Shown: piece after piece, positions 25,573 through 34,149 of the stretch | How positions within the stretch are numbered: position 1 is the stretch's first letter | Layout of the letters: every line of letters begins with the position of its first letter | DNA from: an uncultured Saprospiraceae bacterium | Lineage (GTDB): Bacteria; Bacteroidota; Bacteroidia; Chitinophagales; Saprospiraceae | NCBI GenBank assembly: GCA_937959115.1 | Contig: CALGAW010000052.1 | Location: 62,001-126,000 of the forward strand | DNA: 64,000 nucleotides | Reading direction: 5' to 3' | Program-made: the position numbers and the translations under genes | Notes under the pieces: model-generated | Seen by the model: only the letters and a program-made list of their open reading frames with translations | Databases searched by the model: none | Told to the model about the DNA's origin: nothing

Positions 25573-27867
25573 ATGCTTTTATTTCAACGTATTGTACTTG
25601 TATTTTTGCTCGCTCTTCCAATTTTTCTTGCTGCCCAAGAAGACCGTGAAGGTCTTGCTATTGGCAATTGGAAATCGCACCTCCCTTACAGAGCAGGTAT
25701 ATCAGTTACACAAAGTCCCACAAAGGTCTATTTTACTTCAGCAGAGGCCTTATTCTCAGTTGATAAGGAAGAGCACGCCGTCGAACTATTCAATAAGGTA
25801 AGCGGACTGAGCGAAAGCATTATAAGAATCATCAACTTCAACACAGACCTCGGCCTCCTTGTAATTGGCTATGAGAACAGTAATATCGACTTGTTGTTTG
25901 AAAATGGAAAAGTGATTAATGTCAATGACATCAAACGTAAATCAATAACAGGAGACAAACTAATCAACCATATCAACTTTGATGGATCAATTGCTTGGTT
26001 CTCTTGCGGTTTTGGAATCGTAAAAATGGACTTAAGCATTCCAGAAACTAGATCCACCATCTTTACACCTTATCAGATTTTGGGAAGCGAAATATTCAAT
26101 GATTACATTTATATCACAACCCCAAGCGGACTCTTTCGAGTACAAAACAACGATAATGTAAACATTCAAGACTTCAGTATCTGGGAGCGATTAGGCACCA
26201 CTCATGGACTACCCGCCAGCTATAGATCAAGCGCAATCGAGTCCTTAGATGGAAAACTTTATGCTTCGGTTGACCAAGACGTTTATGTGTTTGATGGCAA
26301 CAACTGGGCGTTCCACTTCAATTTTACCAATTACGGGTATCTCAGCTTTGAACGCGCAAACGGTTTTTTAATCGGGAACACTACTTCTGGGTTTACAGAT
26401 AAAATCATACGCATCTACCCAGATGGAACTGGAGGAATTCTTTGGGACAAAACATTGTCAGCCGACAAACCAAAAGGAATTGAGGATGAACAAGGAAATA
26501 TCTGGATCGCTGATAACTTCAGAGGCTTTGGTTACATCGCTCCAAATTTTGAAGAAAAAGATTTTAGACCAGAAGGACCAAACCATATTAATTCAGGAGA
26601 TGTTTACATCCACAATAATGAGGTTTGGGTAGCGTCTACCAATCTTGAACCCAAATGGAATCCTAAAGCCAACAGTACTGGTCTTTATTCTTTTATTGAA
26701 GGAGAATGGAGTGTCATCAATCCCTTTACTGATTCTATTCTTTTACCTGTTAGGGATATCAATGTGGTGAAAATTCATCCAGAAACGAACACAGTGTATG
26801 CAGGAGCGTTTAGTAAAGGTTTAATTGAATATAATCGAGACACGATGGCCTTGTTCAATGAAACCAATAGTTCACTTAGCGCTTCCCCTTTGTCTCCTAC
26901 TGCTTATCGAGTCACAGGATTAGATTTTGACAGCGACAATAATCTATGGATAGCCAACTCTACTGCACCAGATCCAATTTGTGTCTTCACCGCAGATCGC
27001 CAATGGCAATCAATTTCTACTCCGTTCTCGTTTACGGATTTGACAAAGCTAGTGATAGATAAAAATGGATATAAATGGTTTACGACCAATAACAACGGTG
27101 TTCTCATCTACGATTCAGGCGACGACCCTCTAAGCACGTTGGATGATCGATTTGTTCAGTTAACGACCAGTAATTCCGAATTACAAACCAACGACGTGCT
27201 CAGTATTGCAGTAGATAGAGATGGCGATGTATGGGTTGGAGCCAGCGAAGGCATTGTAGTGTTTGAATGCGTAAATCAGATCTTTGATGATGGCTGTTTC
27301 GGTAGACGACCAGTTGCAGAGGAAGGAGGAATTGACGAGCAACTACTAAAATCTGAACAAGTAAATGCCATTGCAGTAGATGGAGCCAATCGCAAATGGC
27401 TAGGAACGACCAGTGGTGTTTTTGTCATTGATGACAATGAAAAAACAGTCCACACGTTCAATGAGGACAACAGTCCACTGTTTAGCAATTATATCATTGA
27501 CATCGATATTAACAAGGACAATGGAGAAGTCTTCTTTTCTACTGAACAAGGAATAATTTCATACAAAAGCCGAGCAATAGCTGGTCAACCAACAATGAAT
27601 AAAAGCACTGTAATGGTATATCCAAACCCTGTTCGAAATGACTTTGACGGGGATGTTGCTATTAGAGGACTAGTTGAAGATGCTGACGTCAAAATCACAG
27701 ATGTCTCTGGAAGACTTGTTTATGAAACAACTGCCCTAGGAGGTCAGGCAATTTGGAACGGATTTGACTATACCGGGCGGAAAGCAAACACTGGAGTTTA
27801 CCTCGTATTTGCTTCTGGAGAAGATGGAATTCAAAAAGTAGTGACAAAATTTTTAGTGGTGAATTAA
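25573..27867 (+). CDS. porZ: T9SS surface-attachment protein PorZ
   Basis: A 764-residue protein with signal peptide ending in FLAAQ. The start IGNWKSHLPYRAGISVTQSPTKVYFTSAEALFSVD is the PorZ-type beginning. Two beta-propellers follow, with repeats like NLWIANS, KWFTTNNNGV, DVWVGASEGI and KWLGTTSGVFV. The C-terminus is a type-A-like sorting domain (VMVYPNPVRNDF, KITDVSGRLVYET, NTGVYLVFAS). In Porphyromonas, PorZ acts in the attachment complex that delivers A-LPS to T9SS cargo at the cell surface. The recO gene follows after six bases, so the two are cotranscribed. Confidence 0.85.
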   Translation: MLLFQRIVLVFLLALPIFLAAQEDREGLAIGNWKSHLPYRAGISVTQSPTKVYFTSAEALFSVDKEEHAVELFNKVSGLSESIIRIINFNTDLGLLVIGYENSNIDLLFENGKVINVNDIKRKSITGDKLINHINFDGSIAWFSCGFGIVKMDLSIPETRSTIFTPYQILGSEIFNDYIYITTPSGLFRVQNNDNVNIQDFSIWERLGTTHGLPASYRSSAIESLDGKLYASVDQDVYVFDGNNWAFHFNFTNYGYLSFERANGFLIGNTTSGFTDKIIRIYPDGTGGILWDKTLSADKPKGIEDEQGNIWIADNFRGFGYIAPNFEEKDFRPEGPNHINSGDVYIHNNEVWVASTNLEPKWNPKANSTGLYSFIEGEWSVINPFTDSILLPVRDINVVKIHPETNTVYAGAFSKGLIEYNRDTMALFNETNSSLSASPLSPTAYRVTGLDFDSDNNLWIANSTAPDPICVFTADRQWQSISTPFSFTDLTKLVIDKNGYKWFTTNNNGVLIYDSGDDPLSTLDDRFVQLTTSNSELQTNDVLSIAVDRDGDVWVGASEGIVVFECVNQIFDDGCFGRRPVAEEGGIDEQLLKSEQVNAIAVDGANRKWLGTTSGVFVIDDNEKTVHTFNEDNSPLFSNYIIDIDINKDNGEVFFSTEQGIISYKSRAIAGQPTMNKSTVMVYPNPVRNDFDGDVAIRGLVEDADVKITDVSGRLVYETTALGGQAIWNGFDYTGRKANTGVYLVFASGEDGIQKVVTKFLVVN

Positions 27868-27873
27868 TCCTAA

Positions 27874-28602
27874 ATGTTAGCCAAAACCAAAGGAATTGTA
27901 TTCCGTTCATTAAAATACTCAGAATCAAGCCTTATCGTTGATATCTATACGGAAGAACTCGGTCTCCAATCCTATATTATATCAGGTGTTCGAAGCAAAA
28001 AATCAACCGTTAATGCAAGTCTATTGCAAGTTATGTCATTGTTAGACCTTGTAGTGTACAACAAAAAGGGGAAAGATCTTAACCGCACAAAAGAAGTAAA
28101 GCCTGCACTTGTATACCGCTCCATCCCATTCGACATTGTGAAATCATCTATTGGCCTATTTATGGTAGAACTGGCTCGTAAAACCATTAAAGAAGCTGAA
28201 TCAAATAAGGAGTTATTCGAATTTCTATTTAATAGCTTTTCTATGTTGGATGAACTAGAGATCGGTGTGCGCAATTTTCATTTGTTTTTTACGGTTCGTC
28301 TAACCGCCTACCTAGGCTTTGAGCCAGCTAAAAGGAGCACGACAGACGAACACTACTTCGACCTAATGTCAGGAGGATTTACGACCACCAAACCCGCTCA
28401 TTTTGCTTATATGGAAGAAAAATTAGCAGATTTGATGGACCTACTTCAAAAAAAATCGTTTAACGAAATTTGTGCTATGAAATTGGATCGACAACTAAAA
28501 CATGTATTTTTGGACAAAATGATGTTGTTTTATCAATTTCACATTGAAAACATGGCGACGATTAACTCGCCAGATGTGCTTAGAGAAGTCTTGAACGATT
28601 AA
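27874..28602 (+). CDS. recO: DNA repair protein RecO
   Basis: A 242-residue protein of usual RecO length. The OB-fold start TKGIVFRSLKYSESSLIVDIYTEELG is diagnostic. RecO acts with RecR to load RecA on gapped DNA and anneals strands. The C-terminal helical part ends DVLREVLND. The zinc cysteines of some RecO proteins are not present, which is common in Bacteroidota. It sits six bases after porZ and one base before the BASS transporter gene. Confidence 0.9.
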   Translation: MLAKTKGIVFRSLKYSESSLIVDIYTEELGLQSYIISGVRSKKSTVNASLLQVMSLLDLVVYNKKGKDLNRTKEVKPALVYRSIPFDIVKSSIGLFMVELARKTIKEAESNKELFEFLFNSFSMLDELEIGVRNFHLFFTVRLTAYLGFEPAKRSTTDEHYFDLMSGGFTTTKPAHFAYMEEKLADLMDLLQKKSFNEICAMKLDRQLKHVFLDKMMLFYQFHIENMATINSPDVLREVLND

Positions 28603-28603
28603 C

Positions 28604-29488
28604 ATGGATGAAATACAATTAAACTTTAACCCAACAACGCTTACGATCCTCAATGTGATACTAGGGTTTGTTATGTTCGGGGTCGCGCTAGACATGAAAC
28701 TAAGTGACTTTAAGCTAATGCGAACGCTTCCAAAGGCAGTAGCAGTTGGCCTAACCTCACAATTTGTATTGTTACCGGCCTTCACGTTCCTCTTGGTCTA
28801 CCTCATAGAACCACGTCCTAGTATTGCCTTAGGAATGATGGTGGTAGCAGCTTGTCCTGGAGGCAATCTATCCAACTTTATGACACATTACGCTGGAGGG
28901 AATACCGCCTTGTCAGTAGTCATGTCGACAGTTGCTACATTAGTATGTGTTGTCCTCACCCCACTAAACATTTCCTTTTGGGGATCTCAGCGAGCCGACA
29001 CAGCAGCAATACTCAATTCCGTTTCGCTTGATCCTTTTGGATTATTCACTACCATCTTGATTTTAGTAGTCATCCCAATGATTATTGGGATTTACATATC
29101 TGAGCGTCATGAATCCTTTGCAAATAAGATCAAGAAAGGGATGAAAATATTTTCGTTTGCCTTCTTCATTGTCTTCATCCTTGCCGCCTTAGCGACCAAC
29201 TGGGTTTACTTTTTAGAGTATGTCGGCGTTATCTTTTTTATCATCGTGCTACACAATGCTGTTGCCTTTTTTACTGGTTTTTCAGCTGCCACCTTGGCGG
29301 GGCTGCCTTCCAGGGAACGCAAGGCGGTTACCCTTGAGGTTGGGCTTCAGAATTCTGGCTTAGGCTTGATTCTGATTTTCAACTATTTTGGTGGCTTAGG
29401 CGGAATGGCTATTATTGCAGCTGGCTGGGGAATCTGGCACATCATCTCAGGTATGACACTAGCTCTTTTTTGGTCGAAGCGGAAGTAA
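28604..29488 (+). CDS. Bile acid:sodium symporter (BASS) family transporter
   Basis: A 294-residue membrane protein with about nine to ten hydrophobic segments. Family markers are GVALDMKLSDFK, ACPGGNLSNFMTHYAGGNTALSV (the crossing region) and EVGLQNSGLGLIL. BASS proteins couple uptake of organic anions to sodium; substrates of bacterial members include bile acids, pantothenate or 2-keto acids, and cannot be chosen here. Its ATG is one base after the recO stop. Confidence 0.88.
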   Translation: MDEIQLNFNPTTLTILNVILGFVMFGVALDMKLSDFKLMRTLPKAVAVGLTSQFVLLPAFTFLLVYLIEPRPSIALGMMVVAACPGGNLSNFMTHYAGGNTALSVVMSTVATLVCVVLTPLNISFWGSQRADTAAILNSVSLDPFGLFTTILILVVIPMIIGIYISERHESFANKIKKGMKIFSFAFFIVFILAALATNWVYFLEYVGVIFFIIVLHNAVAFFTGFSAATLAGLPSRERKAVTLEVGLQNSGLGLILIFNYFGGLGGMAIIAAGWGIWHIISGMTLALFWSKRK

Positions 29489-29549
29489 TAACCTCGAAAT
29501 TTCCTTAATTTTAACTTTCTAAAGTCAATTCAATCGTAATCAGCTAAAA

Positions 29550-29960
29550 ATGATAGAACAGTACACCCTTTCCCTGCCTTCCCACTCAAGAGGCTTCCAC
29601 CTAATTACGAATCATATCAGGCAAGCAATTAAAGAAATGCCAGAAAAAGGATTGGCAACTATTTTTATCAAGCACACCTCAGCAGGATTAACCGTCAACG
29701 AAAATGCGGATCCTTCAGTACGAGTGGACTATGAAACGATTTTCAATAAACTTGTTCCTGAGAATGATCCTGCATACATTCACACAATAGAAGGTCCTGA
29801 TGATATGCCTGCTCATGTAAAATCTAGCCTTGTTGGTTCCAGTGTAACCATTCCAATATCAGAGGGGCGCTTTAACCTAGGCACCTGGCAAGGGATTTAC
29901 TTATGTGAGTTTAGAAATCAGGGTGGAAATCGTAAGCTTGTAATCACAATTTATTCCTAA
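29550..29960 (+). CDS. YjbQ/UPF0047 family protein
   Basis: A 136-residue protein of the YjbQ family. Markers: SRGFHLITNHI, TIFIKHTSAGLTVNENADPSVR, HIEG-like IHTIEGPDDMPAHVKSSL, and GTWQGIYLCEFR. The conserved histidines and asparagine form a metal site. YjbQ members have been called secondary thiamine-phosphate synthases because of weak activity in vivo, but their true role is unsettled. Cytosolic, no signal peptide. It lies about 60 bases after the BASS gene and may be in the same transcript. Confidence 0.88.
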   Translation: MIEQYTLSLPSHSRGFHLITNHIRQAIKEMPEKGLATIFIKHTSAGLTVNENADPSVRVDYETIFNKLVPENDPAYIHTIEGPDDMPAHVKSSLVGSSVTIPISEGRFNLGTWQGIYLCEFRNQGGNRKLVITIYS

Positions 29961-30040
29961 GGTTTTTACGGTCATGTGGCATGCTTTTTGATATTTTACT
30001 ACTCCAACTATGTTCTAATTTTAAGATCTATATAATAGCT

Positions 30041-30841
30041 ATGCTCGATTTGTTTACACAACCGCTTAACTACTTACTTTTGGTGTGTACCGTTTTTGTA
30101 TTTTCCTGTCAAAAACCACCACCACCAAATACCAGTAAATTCTCAATTGAGGATACTGCCAACCTTGGTAAGAACATCAATACTGCAATTTCCAGCAATC
30201 CAGACGAGTATAAACTACTTGATCCTCAACGATACCCTTCGGCTTATCAGTTTGTAGAAACTGCGCTTACAGAAATACTCAGCACAAACGAAGTCACTTA
30301 TACAACTGAATATGAGTGGGATGTTACTATCATCCAAGATGATTTAGCCTTCAACTCCTTCGTTTTACCAGGTGGTTCTATTTACATTACAACTGGCTTA
30401 CTAAAAAACTATATTGAAACGAGGTCTGAGTTGTTTAGTGTAATCGCTCATGAATTAGTCTACGCTGACCGTGGTTTTGTTTTAAACTTACTAGAAACCG
30501 AATACAGCCAATCAACTCTGCTCGATATTGCCTTGGGAAACAATCCTGATCTTGCTGCTGAACTTGCTGTTTTTCTAAATACAACACCCTATAGCGAGAA
30601 TTCCATCTTCGAAGCCGATAAAAAGACATGTAGAATTATTTGTATGTCCGATTACAAAGCAGCATCTTTCTCTGATTTCCTTATTAGATTATTTCCTGAC
30701 ACAGTTATTGGCTGGACAACTCTTCATCCTGACAACGGTTTCAGAGTCACAAACGTCAATAGCACCCTACAACAGTTAGATTGTACAGGCTCCGTTATTG
30801 ATTCAACTCCTTACGAAGACTTTATTTCAAGTTTGCCTTAA
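30041..30841 (+). CDS. Lipoprotein resembling M48 metallopeptidases with a broken HExxH
   Basis: A 266-residue lipoprotein from the ATG at 30041 (a start 20 codons upstream would spoil the signal). The signal runs to FVFSC with C23. The fold matches the M48 peptidase: FNSFVLPGGSIYITTGLL, then SELFSVIAHELVYADR and a later FEADKKTC. In active M48 enzymes the site is HExxH; here it is H137-E138-L-V-Y141, tyrosine replacing the second zinc histidine. The acidic EAD motif remains. Probably a pseudoenzyme or one with altered metal binding (inference). The sequence upstream runs on from the YjbQ gene. Confidence 0.78.
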   Translation: MLDLFTQPLNYLLLVCTVFVFSCQKPPPPNTSKFSIEDTANLGKNINTAISSNPDEYKLLDPQRYPSAYQFVETALTEILSTNEVTYTTEYEWDVTIIQDDLAFNSFVLPGGSIYITTGLLKNYIETRSELFSVIAHELVYADRGFVLNLLETEYSQSTLLDIALGNNPDLAAELAVFLNTTPYSENSIFEADKKTCRIICMSDYKAASFSDFLIRLFPDTVIGWTTLHPDNGFRVTNVNSTLQQLDCTGSVIDSTPYEDFISSLP

Positions 30842-30999
30842 CATAGTACTTAGTAATTAGCTAAAAGAACAACTATGTTCGGCCTTGATTCTTTGTGTGT
30901 TAATGGTAAGATTAAGTTGGTGTAAATACAACCGATTCTTACAGACAGGTATCGATCATGCGCCTAAAATAGAAAAGCACAATTAAACATTAATAACCA

Positions 31000-31683
31000 T
31001 TAAATAGGTACTCCATTTAGGTCGGTAGTCAATACTTCACTCATGTAGTTAAAGAAGGGCTGCATGGCTTCATACACCTCTACCATTTGATCTGTAAAGT
31101 CTTTTGAGAATACTTGTTTATCCGTAAAATCGTGTCTTACAATGAACTGTTTTTTACGAATCAGATCAATGGAAGGATGCTCTACGTCGAAGCCTCTTGG
31201 GGCAGTTTTTACACCCGCGCCCAATAGTTCACCAAAATACTTTTGAAAGTTGGGTGCTGCTATGATTTCTCGGATATAGCGATCATCCATTTCAAATTCT
31301 TTTCTGATTCGCTTTAGGTCCGCTGGATTTGGTCCCCAAAAACCACCAGCGACGAAGGAGTTACCAGGTTGCAGGTGATAGTAATAACCACCACGCAACA
31401 ACTTGGTATCCCGTTTCATTCCTCCACCCCAATGATTTTTATAGGGGGTTTTATCTTTTGAAAAACGTGTGTCTCGATAGATTCGATTTAGACTTTGCTT
31501 TGGAGACATCGGGACCAACTGATCCTTTTGGCCCATTTTAGCGAGTAGTTCTTTAGCAAATTCTTGAATATTCTCAAAGGATTCTTGATATTGATTTTTA
31601 TTGTCGTTAAACCATTCTCGATAGTTATTCTTACTTAAATCTTTAAGAAATTGAAAATCTTTCTTTGAAATCTTACCATTCAT
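31000..31683 (-). CDS. DUF2461 family protein
   Basis: A 227-residue cytosolic protein matching the DUF2461 (TIGR02453) family: FLKDLSKNNYREWFNDNK start, SLNRIYRDTRFSKDKTPYKNH, GGYYYHLQPGNSFVAGGFWGP and a C-terminal LIRKKQFIVRHDF. The family is widespread in bacteria and fungi; no reaction has been established that I know of. It lies 14 bases downstream of the first choice-of-anchor-B gene's stop side on the same strand, so it is upstream of that gene set only in sequence order, not in transcription. Confidence 0.88.
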   Translation of the reverse strand: MNGKISKKDFQFLKDLSKNNYREWFNDNKNQYQESFENIQEFAKELLAKMGQKDQLVPMSPKQSLNRIYRDTRFSKDKTPYKNHWGGGMKRDTKLLRGGYYYHLQPGNSFVAGGFWGPNPADLKRIRKEFEMDDRYIREIIAAPNFQKYFGELLGAGVKTAPRGFDVEHPSIDLIRKKQFIVRHDFTDKQVFSKDFTDQMVEVYEAMQPFFNYMSEVLTTDLNGVPI

Positions 31684-31697
31684 AAATACACTAATTG

Positions 31698-34082
31698 TTA
31701 ATCAATTTTAATAATTTTCCTTGCGTCAAACACCCGACCATCAGATTCTAGCTGGATAAAATAGACTCCAGAACTTAATTGTTGACCAATAGAAATTTCT
31801 CCAGAAGTCGTTGTTAGAATAATTTCTTCCTTTAATTGTCCAAGTGCATTGTAAATCCCTACATTCATTGATTCATTCAAATTTGCAAAATCATATTTTA
31901 ATGTAAATTGACCATTACTTGGATTTGGGAAAACAGACATTGAGATCCCTGCGGATTCCAAATCATTCACACTAGTAGGCAAGTCAGATAACTCAAAAAT
32001 GTCAACTCCACCTTCTGTAAGATTGGTGCCAGATGCGTCCGTCGTTTCAAAGATAATTGTCATCGTGCTTGTTGGTGGCATAAAATCAGAAATCCGGATA
32101 TTAGATACCCCACGCCAGTTCTGAACAGCCCCCAACGTGTAAGACAGTTCTTCGATTAACATTTGGCTTGTCCCGTCATCTAGATATACACTTAATCGAT
32201 GCGGTGTTCCGCCACCTTGCTGTGAAGCCGAGAAAAACCAAGGACGGTAAGAGACTTCAGGATCTCCATAGATTGTTGCATCAAATACAGGAGAAGTAAG
32301 GGTCGTTGTTCCAGCTACTCGCCCAGCTTGCAAATCAGAATTATTGCCGGTAACATAGCATTTGTTTCCTAAATCCCCTGCGTCATCAGCACTAGGGGTA
32401 ATGTCAAATCCATAAATCGAAATTCCTAGTGGCACGCCACGCTCCCATTCGCCTGATGTGGCATTTCCAGAAACAGTCCAGCCTAGGTCAAGCGCAAAGT
32501 CATCCATGTATCCTTCTTCCAGTTCTATTGTTACTGTGTTGTTTCCTGAATTATATGTAGCTGTTGGTTCCAGAGCCGTTCTGAATCCCCACTTTCCACC
32601 AACCACTTCATAATCACCGATAACTAATTGCGGAATTGTAAAGTTACCAGCAGCATCCGCTGTCGCATTTTCTGTCAATCCATTCCCAGTAAATTCTACT
32701 ACGCCACCAGGAACTGGGTTTCCGTTATCCGCACGAATGATTTGCCCCGTAAGTTGAATAGACGGTAATTTATCAAGTGCAACATCCTGCGTTACAATCT
32801 GACCAGCGACTAGAGTGACAGATATCGTTTGAGCAGCATAACCAGGGTAAGAGTAGGTCACATCATAAGTGCCTGCCGTTCCATAGCCTGTCTTATAATC
32901 ACCTGCTGCATCTGAAGCAACAGCAACTGGTTCTGTATCAAATACAATAGTAGCACCATCAAGTGGATTCCCATTCGCATTATCAGTTACAGTACCATTA
33001 AAGTAACTCGCTCTTTGGTAGGTAGGCGATAAGACATACAATCCAGTATTGATATCGCTTGCCAAAATCAACCCAGAAGGCAAAAAGGGATAAGCACCCC
33101 AGCAGCCATCAAAGCCACCATTTGCACCAGTATAAGTATCGTATTGACCAGCTTGTACAAGCCAGTCAGGCATCGTTGCATCAATGATTACAAGACCGTC
33201 AGTGTAGTAAGAAACAACCTGAAAATCACCTTTTGTATGAGTATTGTGCGGAATAACACCTTGCCCAATAGTTGAAGGTGGTTTGAATTCATCTAGTTTC
33301 TTAATATCGTTTAGGTCGGAAACATCGTAGGAAGCAACAGGAGCATTTCCTTGCTCATCCGTCGTAAACAACGTCTTTCCATCTTCCGATAACCAAGCGT
33401 TGTGGGTAAACGTAAATGGCGTAGTCTGAGTTGCTAGTAATACTGGGGCTGTCTTATCAGATACATCAACGACTGAAAAGAAACCATCACTTATATCTGA
33501 ACTCCACATCGTATCCCCGCGAACAAATACATCATGTGAATACCGCGCAGGACCCGCGCCTAAATAGGTTGGTATTCCATTAGCAGTATTCATATCAAGA
33601 AATACCATTCCTCCATTGTTTAAGTTGCTACCAGCTAGATATCCAACTCCATTCTCATCAATATAGATGTTGTGTGACTGCGTGAACGTTCCAGAAACAC
33701 CGTTAATGGTAATCGTTGGTTTCCAGAATGTATACGAAACAGAATCTGGCAAAGTAGACATATCAATTACGCCTAGTCCGTCTACTCCTTGATCTGCAAC
33801 TACATAAGCATAGTTATTCCATGTTTTAATATCTCGCCAAGTTGAAGAAGCTCCTGGAACAAAGTCAACTTCTACTGGTGCTGCCGGATTTGCTAAACTA
33901 ACAATAGATAAGCCATTTCTGACCCCCATAAGAGCGTATTCCGTACTATCTGGGGCAACATATCCCCAAATGTCATTACCGTCCTCAGGATAGCTTAATT
34001 GCCCTACAAGGCTTATGTTTTGTTGACTAAATAGATTGAAACTAATAAATAAGATTCCAATTAGAAGGATAATACGATTCAT
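31698..34082 (-). CDS. Choice-of-anchor-B surface protein with T9SS tail, copy 1
   Basis: A 794-residue exported protein (signal to FSQ). Residues about 20-355 are an LVIVD-type beta-propeller (NDIWGYVAPDSTEYALMG, DIKTWNNYAYVVAD, HDVFVRGDTMW, FTHNAWLSEDGKTLFTTDE, GCWGAYPFLPSGLILASD). Two carboxypeptidase-regulatory-like domains follow at about 360-430 and 445-520 (TDNANGNPLDGATIVFD, RADNGNPVPGGVVEF). A beta-sandwich (CYVTGNNSDLQ, TTLTSPVFD) and a type A sorting domain (MSVFPNPSNGQF, GVYFIQLESDG) end it. So it is a predicted T9SS cargo on the cell surface. The ligand is unknown. DUF2461 follows 14 bases downstream. Confidence 0.87.
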   Translation of the reverse strand: MNRIILLIGILFISFNLFSQQNISLVGQLSYPEDGNDIWGYVAPDSTEYALMGVRNGLSIVSLANPAAPVEVDFVPGASSTWRDIKTWNNYAYVVADQGVDGLGVIDMSTLPDSVSYTFWKPTITINGVSGTFTQSHNIYIDENGVGYLAGSNLNNGGMVFLDMNTANGIPTYLGAGPARYSHDVFVRGDTMWSSDISDGFFSVVDVSDKTAPVLLATQTTPFTFTHNAWLSEDGKTLFTTDEQGNAPVASYDVSDLNDIKKLDEFKPPSTIGQGVIPHNTHTKGDFQVVSYYTDGLVIIDATMPDWLVQAGQYDTYTGANGGFDGCWGAYPFLPSGLILASDINTGLYVLSPTYQRASYFNGTVTDNANGNPLDGATIVFDTEPVAVASDAAGDYKTGYGTAGTYDVTYSYPGYAAQTISVTLVAGQIVTQDVALDKLPSIQLTGQIIRADNGNPVPGGVVEFTGNGLTENATADAAGNFTIPQLVIGDYEVVGGKWGFRTALEPTATYNSGNNTVTIELEEGYMDDFALDLGWTVSGNATSGEWERGVPLGISIYGFDITPSADDAGDLGNKCYVTGNNSDLQAGRVAGTTTLTSPVFDATIYGDPEVSYRPWFFSASQQGGGTPHRLSVYLDDGTSQMLIEELSYTLGAVQNWRGVSNIRISDFMPPTSTMTIIFETTDASGTNLTEGGVDIFELSDLPTSVNDLESAGISMSVFPNPSNGQFTLKYDFANLNESMNVGIYNALGQLKEEIILTTTSGEISIGQQLSSGVYFIQLESDGRVFDARKIIKID

Positions 34083-34149
34083 AATAGTTTTGATTTTTCT
34101 TTTTTGTTTTTTATTAATAACAATAATAAAAGGTCAAGGTTGCACAAGT

